Notes under the pieces: generated by a model
Told to the model about the DNA's origin: nothing
Database searches by the model: none
The model's input: the letters and a program-made list of their open reading frames with translations, nothing else
Part shown: one piece after another, positions 35,553-44,948 of the stretch
Position numbering within the stretch: the first letter of the stretch is position 1
Layout of the letters: every line of letters starts with the position of its first letter
Program-made: the position numbers and the translations under genes
From: Cellulosimicrobium cellulans
GTDB lineage: Bacteria; Actinomycetota; Actinomycetes; Actinomycetales; Cellulomonadaceae
NCBI RefSeq assembly: GCF_001722485.1
Contig: NZ_LWGL01000002.1
Span: forward strand, 1-64,000
DNA length: 64,000 bases
Direction: 5' to 3'

Positions 35553-35951
35553 ATGTCGAGCACGCAGACCGTCACGCACGTGAACCCGCCCAGCCTGCAC
35601 ACCAACCCGGCCTTCTCGCAGGGCACGATCGTCGAGACCGGCCGCACGCTCTACGTCGGCGGGCAGAACGGCACCGGCCCCGACGGCACGATCGTCGAGG
35701 GCGGGATCGCCGCGCAGACCGCGCAGGCGCTGCGCAACGTCCTCGCCGTGCTCGACGCCGCCGGTGCCGGTCCCGAGCACGTCGCCCGCCTCGCGGTGTA
35801 CCTCGCGCCGGAGGCCGACCTCATGGAGGGCTTCGCCGTCGTCGGCGAGGTGTGGGGCCCGCACCCCGCCGCGGTGACCGTGCTGCGCGTCGGGATCGGC
35901 CGGCCCGGCGCGCTCGTCGAGATCGAGGCGGTCGCGGCGCTGCCCGCCTGA
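35553..35951 (+). CDS. RidA family protein (enamine/imine deaminase type)
   Basis: 132 aa, YjgF/YER057c/UK114 fold. Motifs: LYVGGQNGTGPDGTIVEG, AQTAQALRNVLAVLDAAGAG, and RPGALVEIEAVAALP at the end. The canonical Arg that binds the carboxylate is replaced in the family-typical C-terminal region, so it may belong to a RidA subfamily without deaminase activity. GAGGAGG ribosome site supports the ATG at 35553. Confidence 0.88.
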   Translation: MSSTQTVTHVNPPSLHTNPAFSQGTIVETGRTLYVGGQNGTGPDGTIVEGGIAAQTAQALRNVLAVLDAAGAGPEHVARLAVYLAPEADLMEGFAVVGEVWGPHPAAVTVLRVGIGRPGALVEIEAVAALPA

Positions 35952-35954
35952 CGC

Positions 35955-36155
35955 TCAGGCGCAGAGACCGACGGGGTCCCAGGATCCCCAGGTGACGGAC
36001 CCGGGCAGCTCGCCCGTCGTCCACCACTGGGCCCGGTAGTTCACGCCGGCGCGGGACACCGTCTGCCCGCCGGTGTAGACGACTTCGCGCGCCCACGCCG
36101 GAGCGCACTCCGCGACCTCGACCGCCGGCGCGGTGCCGCACGGCCCGACCTCCGC
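35955..36155 (-). pseudogene. Second CBM5/12 chitin-binding module, cut off by an in-frame TAA
   Basis: 66 codons continue in the chitinase frame after its TAA (36156-36158) to a TGA. They encode a linker with PCGTAPAVEVA and then a complete CBM5/12-like module: ECAPAWAREVVYTGGQTVSR, NYRAQWWTT, and a final WGSWDPVGLC. It parallels module 1 of the chitinase almost residue for residue. There is no start codon or ribosome site, so it is expressed only by readthrough, or not at all. Confidence 0.8.
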
Positions 36156-37721
36156 TTACGGCCCCCAGGCGTGCGCACCCGGCACCTGGTTCCGCGTCCA
36201 CCACGCCGCGCGGTACTCGACGCCCTCGTGCGAGACGACCTCGCCGCCCGTGTAGACGCCGGTGCCGTACCAGGGCGCGGCGCACTCGGCCGCGACGCCG
36301 GGACCGGGCGTCGCCGCCCGCAGCGTCGAGCCGAGCGCGTCGCCGAGCTCGTTGCGGTGGTCGCCCGACAGGTCCCACCACATCGCGCCGCCGTAGCCCT
36401 GCGTCGCGACGAACTCCGCCTTGGCCGTGACGGACGCCGGGTCGTCGTAGCTCCACCACTCGTCGCCGTCGTACAGCCAGGACGCGCCGATCTCCGGGTC
36501 GAAGAACCGCTCGCCGTCCTGCGCCCGCAGCTGGGCGTACGTCCGCGTGCCGACGTAGCCCGCCGCGGGCTGCCAGCCCTGCGAGCCGTCCTCGACGCCG
36601 TGCCAGCCGTGCCCGTACGCGGCGAGGCCGGCGTTGAGCTGGCTCGGGTCGGCGCCCGCGGCCGTGTACATGGCCAGCGCGCCGTCGAGCCCGAGGCCCC
36701 AGTTGTGCGTGCCGTCCGGGTGGAGGTTCCCCTGGTGCCCGGTCTGGTTCGGCACCCAGCCGCCGTGGAAGTCGTAGCCCTGGACGTTGAGGAAGTCGAC
36801 GACGGCGAACAGCCGCGGGTCGAGCCAGCCGCCCTGCCCGGCGTTCCAGCCACCCGCCGGGGCGAACGCCGTGAGGAGGTAGTCCTCGCCGGTCTCGGCC
36901 CCGAGCGCGTCGAGCTCGGCGCGGAACTCCTCCATGAGCAGCAGGAAGTTCTCCTTGTCCTCGGGGCGGGCGTTCGTCGTCTCGCCGCCGGTGACGGGCC
37001 ACTCCCAGTCGATGTCGATGCCGTCGAAGATGCCGGCCGCCGCGCCGGGACCGCCCTTGCCGTCCACCACCGGCAGGTTGCCCTCGATGTACAGGTCGAT
37101 GCAGGAGTCGACGAGAGCGCTGCGCCCCTCGGGCGTCGAGGCCGCCTCGGAGAAGTGGTCGGACCAGGTCCAGCCCCCGAGGGAGACGAGGATCTTCGTG
37201 TCCGGGCTGAGGGCCTTGAGCTTGCGGAGCTGGTTGAAGTTGCCCGCGAGCGCCTGATCGGGGCGGTCGGCCACGCCGTCCACGGAGTCCGCGGCGGCGA
37301 CCTCCGCGACGAAGTCGTTGAGCGGGTCTCCCTCGCCGGGGACGTCGGCGATGTCGCACACGAGGTCCGTCGTGACGTTGCCGAAGGCGTAGTTGATGTG
37401 GGTGAGGTCCTCGATCGCGCCCGTGCGGACGAGGTCGGCGACGTGGAAGTCGCGCGTGACGCGGGACTCGGCCATGACGTAGCCGACGCTGCGGTAGCCG
37501 TTGATGTCGGCGGGGCCGTCGACGGACGCAGCGGGTCGCGCCGACGCGAGCGGCGCGGCGGTCGCCGGTGTCGCGAGCAGGCTCGCGGAGATGGCGCCGG
37601 CGGCGACGAGCGCCGTCGCGGCGGTCGCCCCTCGGAACGCGCCGGCCACGCGGACGGCACGGCCGTGATGCTCCGGTGCAGGTTCGGGTGTGCGGGAAGT
37701 AGGGGACGGTCGGTGCGACAT
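36156..37721 (-). CDS. Secreted GH18 chitinase with CBM5/12 module
   Basis: 521 aa. Signal peptide within residues ~22-56 (GATAATALVAAGAISASLLA, cleavage near ATA-AP). The catalytic GH18 domain has SLGGWTWSD and FDGIDIDWEWP, with the acid/base Glu at about residue 240, plus GYDFHGGWV and AMWWDLSGD. Residues ~479-521 form a chitin-binding CBM5/12 module (GVYTGGEVVSHEGVEYRAAW). The ORF ends with TAA directly after WGP, although a second such module continues in frame. Promoter flanked by an 8-bp inverted repeat (37761-37814). Confidence 0.94.
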   Translation of the reverse strand: MSHRPSPTSRTPEPAPEHHGRAVRVAGAFRGATAATALVAAGAISASLLATPATAAPLASARPAASVDGPADINGYRSVGYVMAESRVTRDFHVADLVRTGAIEDLTHINYAFGNVTTDLVCDIADVPGEGDPLNDFVAEVAAADSVDGVADRPDQALAGNFNQLRKLKALSPDTKILVSLGGWTWSDHFSEAASTPEGRSALVDSCIDLYIEGNLPVVDGKGGPGAAAGIFDGIDIDWEWPVTGGETTNARPEDKENFLLLMEEFRAELDALGAETGEDYLLTAFAPAGGWNAGQGGWLDPRLFAVVDFLNVQGYDFHGGWVPNQTGHQGNLHPDGTHNWGLGLDGALAMYTAAGADPSQLNAGLAAYGHGWHGVEDGSQGWQPAAGYVGTRTYAQLRAQDGERFFDPEIGASWLYDGDEWWSYDDPASVTAKAEFVATQGYGGAMWWDLSGDHRNELGDALGSTLRAATPGPGVAAECAAPWYGTGVYTGGEVVSHEGVEYRAAWWTRNQVPGAHAWGP

Positions 37722-37760
37722 GAAGGCCTCGTTGCTCTTCGTGCCCCGTCAGGGCTATAT

Positions 37761-37814
37761 GTTCGGACTCCTGCACACTAGCGACTGACGAACCGATATG
37801 GCCAGGGTCCGAAC
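37761..37814 (-). promoter_or_regulatory. Inverted repeat flanking the chitinase promoter region
   Basis: GTTCGGAC (37761-37768) and GTCCGAAC (37807-37814) are exact inverted copies 38 bp apart, with a TAGTGT -10-like hexamer (complement of 37775-37780) between. Possible operator pair for chitin-responsive control. Confidence 0.4.
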
Positions 37815-37946
37815 GAACTCACGTCGCGGGCCGTCGTCGGACGGGTGACGCGCGAACTTCGGAGGTCGCCGGAGCACGGATGGCCTCTGCTCACCGGCGC
37901 AGCACCGGAGGCCGCCCGACGACGTCGGACACCGTGGCCCGGGACG

Positions 37947-38672
37947 TCACACCGTACGGGGGCCGTCGCTCCGCGTACTGGGGTCCTCGCCGATGCGGAG
38001 AAGGGGCAGGTGCTCGACCCGGTGCGCGGCTCGCGTGAGCCCGCGGCTCGCGGTGCGCAGGGCCGGAGCCACGCGCTCCGGGCCCCGGCGTGCTCCCGCG
38101 TCGAGCAGGTCGCGGAGACGGTCCAGCACGGAGAGCGGCACGGCGGAGATGACGTTCCCCGGCGGCCGGCGTGCGACGACCGGGTGAGCGCGGGTCGGGG
38201 CGACGCGCCGCACCACCTCCCAGAGGACGCCGAGCCGCCGGAGGTCGCGCGTGCTCACGACCTGCTGCAGACGCGGGAACAGCACGTCCTCCTCGTCCCG
38301 GACGTCCTCCCGCAGCACGGCCGCCAACCGGTCGAGAACCGCCGGGCGCTCGGGAGCGTCGTGCGGCATCCCCTCGAGCCGCGTGACGAGCTCGTTGACC
38401 TCCTGGTGCTCCTGCTCGACCTCCAGGCTCAGCTCGTGACCGTCGGGCAGCACGCGGCGCAGCGTCGGCCACAGGACGGCCTCCTCCGCGAAGGCGTGCG
38501 GGAAGACCAGGCGGTAGAGCCGCTGGAGCACCGCGTCCTGGTCCTCGCCGCTCGTCCGGTCCAGGTCGTGGAGCAACCTGTCGAGCGTCACGTGGTCCTT
38601 CTTCTGGCGGGTCAGGACGCTCACGCGCCCGCCGAGCTCCGCGACGCTCTGGTCCGCGACGGACGTGGCCAT
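37947..38672 (-). CDS. Hemerythrin HHE domain protein
   Basis: 241 aa. A four-helix HHE domain with likely di-iron ligands: KKDHVTLDRLL, PHAFAEEAVLWP, EQEHQEVNELV and VRDEEDVLFPRL. The ~85-residue C-terminal tail is Arg/Leu-rich (SAVPLSVLDRLRDLLDAG, RAAHRVEHLPLLRIGED). It may sense or store oxygen or nitric oxide. ATG with GAGGAGG upstream. A diverged copy of the C-terminal part lies at 44536-44797. Confidence 0.88.
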   Translation of the reverse strand: MATSVADQSVAELGGRVSVLTRQKKDHVTLDRLLHDLDRTSGEDQDAVLQRLYRLVFPHAFAEEAVLWPTLRRVLPDGHELSLEVEQEHQEVNELVTRLEGMPHDAPERPAVLDRLAAVLREDVRDEEDVLFPRLQQVVSTRDLRRLGVLWEVVRRVAPTRAHPVVARRPPGNVISAVPLSVLDRLRDLLDAGARRGPERVAPALRTASRGLTRAAHRVEHLPLLRIGEDPSTRSDGPRTV

Positions 38673-38853
38673 GGTGCCTCCTCGCTGGTGCGTCCGTCGA
38701 CGGTGGGTGGAGCCGCGCGCCGCAGGTGCGCTGAGGAGTCGACGGACGTCCACCGTCACACCGTCGCGGGACGGACGCAACGCACGTCGAGCGAGCGGTG
38801 CCGGCCGGCGTGTCACGCGTCGAGGGCTCGTGCGGCCGGCGTCCGAGCCACGG

Positions 38854-39455
38854 TCACAACGGCGCGGGTGCCGTGGTCGCGGTCGCCACGACGTCGACGT
38901 TGAACGCGCGCAGCCGCACGCCGCCCGGCTCGACGTCCAGCGCGGTGAGGCTGGGGGCCGACGCCGGCACGAGACGACGGGACGACAGGCCCAGGCACGT
39001 GTCGAGCACCGCGCGGATGATGCCGCCGTGCGTGACGACGAGCACCGGCCCGGGGCGCGCGGCGGCGTCCTGCACGGCCGCGGCGACCCGCACGCGCGTC
39101 GCGGCGACCGCCTCGCCGCCCGGCGGGACCAGGTCGCCGGCGCGCCAGCGGGCGTAGTCGGGCCCGATCTCGTCGGGCGTCCGCCCCTCCCACTCGCCCA
39201 GCGAGTGCTCGACCCACCGGTCGTCGACCATGTGCTCCACCGCGTCCGGGAGCGCCGCGGCGAGGATGGCCGCCGTCGACCGGGCCCGCGTCAGCGGCGA
39301 GACGAGCACGGTGCTCGGCGCCCACGGGACGACCGCGGGGACGAGGGCGGCGACGTCGCGGCGCCCGGCGTCGGACAGGTCGACGTCGGTGCGGCCCTGC
39401 AGGCGCCGCTCGTGCGTCCAGGCGGTGGCGCCGTGGCGCACGAGGAGGAGGGTGG

Positions 39456-39459
<4 letters not shown>
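38854..39459 (-). CDS. Histidine phosphatase family protein
   Basis: 201 aa phosphoglycerate-mutase-like phosphatase. Catalytic RHG motif LLLVRHGATAW at the N-terminus, the second Arg in VSPLTRARST, and the conserved His in VVTHGGIIRAVL. Its ATG overlaps the stop of the transporter ATPase (ATGA), so it is the last gene of the AfuABC-like operon; it may remove phosphate from the imported compound. Confidence 0.9.
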
Positions 39460-40525
<1,066 letters not shown>

Positions 40526-40529
<4 letters not shown>

Positions 40530-42265
40530 CGGGTCGTCTTCTCCGGTTCGGTCCCGCGCTCGAGGCGTCGGGAGAGCAGGGTCGCCACGACCGCGACGGC
40601 GGCGATGACGAGCGTGATGGCGTTCGCGTGCTGGGTGAAGCCTTCCGACGCGTAGCGGAAGGTCTGCATGGACAGCAGCGGCGTGGCAGGGGTGACGAGC
40701 AGCACGACGACGGAGAGGTCGCGCACCATCGTGACGAACACGAGCACCCCACCGTTGGCGAGGCCGCGGGACACGAGCGGCAGCGTGATTCGCCCGAACC
40801 GCCGTGGGCCGCGGGCCCCGGTGAGCACCGCCGCCTCGTCGAGCTCCGAGGAAACCTGGCCGAAGGCCGCGCGCGCCGTCTGGAACGCGAAGGGCAGGCT
40901 CGCCGCGATCCCCGCCAGGACGAGGATGAGGAACGTGCCGTAGAGCGACGGCAGCGGGCCGGTCGGGGTGCCGAGCTGGGCGATGAACGCGGCGCCGAGC
41001 GCTACGCCGGGGACGAGGAACGGGACGTACCCGAGCACGCCCACCGTGCCGTGCAGCGCGCGCGCCTTCGGCAGGGCGCGCAGCACGATCGACGCGAGAG
41101 CGCCGAGGACGACGGCGCCCACCGCGACGCTCACGCCGAGGGCGAGGGTGCCGCCGAGCGCGTCGACCACCACGGGGTCGCGCAGCACGCCGCGCACGCC
41201 CTGCGCGATGTCGGGGTCGGAGTCGCCCACCCAGTAGTGGAGCGTGAACCCGCCGTCGAGGGTGTGCGTGCGGCGCAGGAGGGTGCTCGCGACGAGCACG
41301 ATCCCGGGCACCACCGCCGTCACGACGACGAGCACCCACGCCAGCATCGCGAGCGGCCAGCGGGCGGCGCCGAGCCGCGTGCGCTGCGCGCGGGTCGCCT
41401 TGCCGGTGATCGTCGAGAACGAGCGTCCGCGCGTCAGGCGGTTGCCCACGAGCAGGACCATGCCGGCGACCACGACGAGCACGATGGCCAGGACGTACCC
41501 GCGCTCGGTGTCCCCGGTGGAGATCGACCCGTAGAGGCGGGTGCTCAGCGTCTGGAACCGCACGGGCAGCCCGAGCAGCGCGGGCACCGCGAAGTTCGAC
41601 ACGCCCTCGGCGAAGGCGAGCAGGAAGCCGGACAGCAGCGCGGGGCCGACGGACGGCAGGACCACCCGGGTCGCGACCCGCCACCGGGACGCGCCCGTGA
41701 GGCGGGCCGCCGCCACGACGTCACCGCCGACGTTCGCGAGCGCCGCGGCGACCACCACGAAGCTCAGGGAGTAGTAGTGCGCGACGAGCGTGAGCGTGAC
41801 GGGCACCGGGCCCCACGCCAGCCAGTCGGGGACCGCGATCCCGAGCCCGGCGAGGAGGCCGGGCTGGCCGCCGACCAGGTCGTTGCGGAACACCGTCTCC
41901 CACGCCAGCGCGATGGCGAAGCTGGGCAGGGCGAACGGGATCGCCGCGAGCGCCCCGAGGGTGCGGCGCCACGGTGCGTCGGTCATGACGACGACCCACG
42001 CGAGGAACCCGCCCACGACGGTGGCGAGCGCACCGGTGCCGAGGCCGACGAGGAGCGAGCCGCCGAGCGGCTCCCACAGGAGCGCGGACGACAGGGGGCT
42101 CGCGAGGACGTCGGACCACGCGCCGTCGGCGTCCGGGCCGACGGTCGCCCCGACGAGCCCTGCGAGGGGCAGGGCGACGAGGAGGCCGAGGACGGCGACC
42201 ACGGCGGCGGCCAGCCACACCACGGGCCGGCGCGCCACCGTGAGCGCCCGCTGGGAAAGCGTCAC
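40526..42265 (-). CDS. ABC importer permease, fused double permease (FbpB/AfuB type)
   Basis: 579-aa protein with two BPD transport domains, about 12 membrane segments and two EAA-type loops (AAARLTGASRWRVATRVVLP and EAAVLTGARGPRRFGRITLP). Such duplicated permeases serve Fbp/Afu/phosphonate-type importers. GTG start overlaps the binding-protein stop (GTGA). Confidence 0.93.
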
Positions 42266-43455
42266 TGGACCGTCAGGAGGAAGTCGGCGACCTCGTCGCG
42301 GCGCTCGGCGGACGCCTCGGGGTCGATCTGCCAGGCGCCCAGCTCCTCGAGGCTGACGGCGCCCTCGGGCGCGACGACGTCGGTGCGCGTCGGGTAGTCC
42401 CCGGCGACGTAGAACGGCTCGTACGCGACCCCGCCGGTCTCGGAGTCGTCACCCATCATGAAGTCGATGAGCAGACGCGCGGCGGCCGGGTTCTCCGCAC
42501 CGGCCGTCACGCCGAGGTAGGCGGGGAAGACGATGCCGGGCGACGGCGCGACGCCGGCCGCGACCTGCAGGGCCCAGCCCTCGTCCTCGTTGTCGCGGCG
42601 GTCGGAGTAGGAGGTGAAGCCGACGGGCGGGTTCTCCTGGCCGGTGGCGCCGACGGCCGCGTTCACGGTGTCGGTGTCGTCGACGAGGACGGCCTCGTTC
42701 GCGTACAGGTCGGCGAGGAACTGCAGCCCGGCGTCCTCGACGCCCTCGTCCAGCTCGATGGCCTTGCCGAAGTGCTCCTCGTACGCGGCAGCCATCTCGT
42801 CCGCGCGCAGCGACATCTCGGTGGCGAGGTCCAGGTAGTCGCCGCGGACGCTCGGGTCGACGAGCACGACCTTGCCGGCCCACGCCGGCTCGGTGAGCTC
42901 CCAGAGGTTCTGCACCGGGGAGCCGTCGGGGTACGCCTCCTCGTTGTACATGAGCACCTTGGTGGAGAGCCGGTTCGCGACGAGCGGGGCCTTGTGCTGC
43001 TCGGGCAGGGCGTCGGCGACGCGCTCCGGGACGTAGGGCTCGAGCACGCCGTCGGCGAGCAGCTCGGTCACGACGACGGGGGCGTCGGACACGTACGCGA
43101 CGTCGGCCGTGGCGCTCCCCGCCTCGTGCTCGGTCGCGAGCCGGGTGATGAGCTCGGTGGAGGAGATGTCGCTCGCGACGACGTCAATCTCCGGGTACTT
43201 GGCCTCGAACGCCTCCTCGACCGTGGCGATGCGGCTCGTGAAAGCGTAGACGTTGACCTCGCCCTCGGCCTCGGCACGCTCGACGAGCTCGGCGTCGCTG
43301 AGGGAAGCCCAGTCGACCTGCTCGTCGTCGGCGGAGGACGCCTCGCTCCCGTCCGCGCACGCGCCGAGCGCGAGGAGCAGCGGGACGGCGGCGAGGGCGG
43401 TGGTGCGGGCGCGGCGCGCGGTGCGGCGGCCGGGGTTCGGGGTGCTGGCACGCAT
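42262..43455 (-). CDS. Extracellular substrate-binding lipoprotein (AfuA/FbpA type)
   Basis: 397 aa. Signal peptide with lipobox LLLALGAC (Cys about residue 33), then a class-II periplasmic fold: VNVYAFTSRIATVEEAFEAK, DLATEMSLRAD, VGFTSYSDRRD. The iron-binding Tyr pair of true FbpA proteins is not obvious. AfuA, in the same family, binds hexose phosphates; the RpiR regulator and phosphatase next door favour a phosphorylated sugar or polyol. Assignment is inference. Confidence 0.88.
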   Translation of the reverse strand: MRASTPNPGRRTARRARTTALAAVPLLLALGACADGSEASSADDEQVDWASLSDAELVERAEAEGEVNVYAFTSRIATVEEAFEAKYPEIDVVASDISSTELITRLATEHEAGSATADVAYVSDAPVVVTELLADGVLEPYVPERVADALPEQHKAPLVANRLSTKVLMYNEEAYPDGSPVQNLWELTEPAWAGKVVLVDPSVRGDYLDLATEMSLRADEMAAAYEEHFGKAIELDEGVEDAGLQFLADLYANEAVLVDDTDTVNAAVGATGQENPPVGFTSYSDRRDNEDEGWALQVAAGVAPSPGIVFPAYLGVTAGAENPAAARLLIDFMMGDDSETGGVAYEPFYVAGDYPTRTDVVAPEGAVSLEELGAWQIDPEASAERRDEVADFLLTVQ

Positions 43456-43538
43456 GGCGAGATCCTGTTCTGTCGGGTGTTGCCGGGGTGCGGGACTGGC
43501 GGTGGTGCAGCGGTGACCGCCCGAGAGGTGCGGGCCGG

Positions 43539-44369
43539 TCAGGGCTCGAAGCGCTCCAGGAGGCGTCCGAGCTGGTCGAGAGCGCCCAGCGCGCGGTCGG
43601 GTGCGCGGCGGGCGAGGGTGAGGACGAGCGCGTTCGCGATCGCCATGGGGACGGTGAGCGAGAGGAAGGCGTCGTCCCGGCCGCGCGGGGCGGCGATGAC
43701 GACGTCGGGCTGCGGCGACAGCGAGAGCAGGGTGTCGGTGAGCAGGGCCGAGTACGCGCCGCGCTCTGCGGCGACGTCGATCAGGGTCGTCAGCGCGCGG
43801 GGGGCCCGGCGGAACGCGCTCGCGAGCAGGACGTCGTCGGGGCGCATCGACGTGAGCTGCTCGGCGAGGTCGCGGTGCGAGCCGACGAGCGGCACCGCCT
43901 GCACGCCAGAGCGCCGCAGCCGGCGGACCAGCAGGTCGACCAGCACGGTGGCGTTGCCCTGCCCGTAGACGAACACGGTCGACGCGCGGGCGATGCGGTC
44001 GGCGAGGTCGTCGAGCTCGCCCTGGGTCACGTGGCGGGGCAGCTCCGCGAGGGCCGCGGTCTCGTCCTCGACCAGGCCGCGCAGGACGTCGTCGGGGTGG
44101 CGGTCCAGGCTCCCCCGGACGCGCTGCGACGGGCCGTCACCGGCGAGGTAGTCGCCGCGGAGCGCGTCGCGCAGCCGCGGGTAGCCGTCGAAGCCCAGGC
44201 GCTGCGCCATCCGCGTCGCCGCGGACTGGTGCAGCCCGAGCGGCTCCGTCAGGTCCGCCGCGGACCAGAACGCCGCCTCGGCCGGGCGCGCCTGCAGCAC
44301 CGCGACGAGCTTGCGGTCCGTCGCGGTGAGGCGGTCGCCCTGCCTCTTGGCCAGGTCGGTGATGAGCAC
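43539..44369 (-). CDS. MurR/RpiR-family transcriptional regulator
   Basis: 276 aa. N-terminal HTH_6 (ATDRKLVAVLQARPAEAAFW, LGLHQSAATRMAQRLGFDGY) and a C-terminal SIS domain (VFVYGQGNATVLVDLLVRRL, SMRPDDVLLASAFRRAPRAL), which in this family binds phosphosugars. GTG start 7 nt after TAGCGT (complement of 44377-44382), so leaderless. First gene of the regulator-importer-phosphatase cluster; an inverted repeat (44394-44412) covers its promoter. Confidence 0.92.
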   Translation of the reverse strand: MLITDLAKRQGDRLTATDRKLVAVLQARPAEAAFWSAADLTEPLGLHQSAATRMAQRLGFDGYPRLRDALRGDYLAGDGPSQRVRGSLDRHPDDVLRGLVEDETAALAELPRHVTQGELDDLADRIARASTVFVYGQGNATVLVDLLVRRLRRSGVQAVPLVGSHRDLAEQLTSMRPDDVLLASAFRRAPRALTTLIDVAAERGAYSALLTDTLLSLSPQPDVVIAAPRGRDDAFLSLTVPMAIANALVLTLARRAPDRALGALDQLGRLLERFEP

Positions 44370-44393
44370 GGCCGGGACGCTACGCGCACATTC

Positions 44394-44412
44394 ACTTGCA
44401 TTGACCGCAAGT
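44394..44412. promoter_or_regulatory. Candidate RpiR operator
   Basis: ACTTGC-N7-GCAAGT inverted repeat immediately upstream of the presumed -10 of the rpiR-like gene. Lies within 45 bp of the start. Confidence 0.5.
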
Positions 44413-44535
44413 CGCGCACGTTCATGTGCCGTTCATCGACTCGCCGTCCCGCGGTCCCGTCATGGTCGACGAGGCGGGCAGGAATGCGCTGGTGGCCGCT
44501 TCGCTCACGTGGCTCCGCGCGCCGCGTAAGCGGTG

Positions 44536-44797
44536 TGCGGACCGCCGCTGCGCGCGCTCGAGTCCTCACCGATCCGGAGCAGGGGCAAGTGCTCGACACG
44601 GTGCGCGGCTCGCGTGAGCACGCGGCCCGCGGTGCGCAGAGCCGGAGCCACACACTCCGGGCCGCGGCGCACGCCCGCGTCGGGCAGGTCGCCGAGCCGG
44701 TCGAGCACCGAGAGCGGCACGGCGGAGAAGACGTTAGCGCGGCGGCCGGCGGGCGACGACCGGGTGGGCGCAGGAGGGGGCGACGCGCGCACCACCC
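44536..44797 (-). pseudogene. Hemerythrin C-terminal gene remnant (copy of 37965-38213)
   Basis: About 85% identical over roughly 250 bp to the 3' part of the hemerythrin gene at 37947-38672. The translated remnant keeps SAVPLSVLDRLGDLPDAG and RAAHRVEHLPLLRIGED. The 5' two-thirds, with the metal ligands, are missing: homology ends near 44800 where the low-GC island starts. It looks like a paralogous gene whose front was removed when the island arrived. Confidence 0.75.
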
Positions 44798-44948
44798 CCG
44801 GCTCACCTTCGCTGCAACCATGGCGTTGATCGCACGGAGTGGTCCGAGAATGGACCGATCTCGACGCTAAAGCGCTGGGAAACAGCAGACCTCAAGCCAC
44901 GGCCCAGACTTCGCACGGGCTGTCGGCAGCGGATGGCACGATGCCGAC

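Noticed and set aside
42262-43455. Ferric-iron binding protein FbpA
   Set aside because: The paired C-terminal tyrosines expected for Fe3+ are not evident and no iron box is present; kept as AfuA-like.
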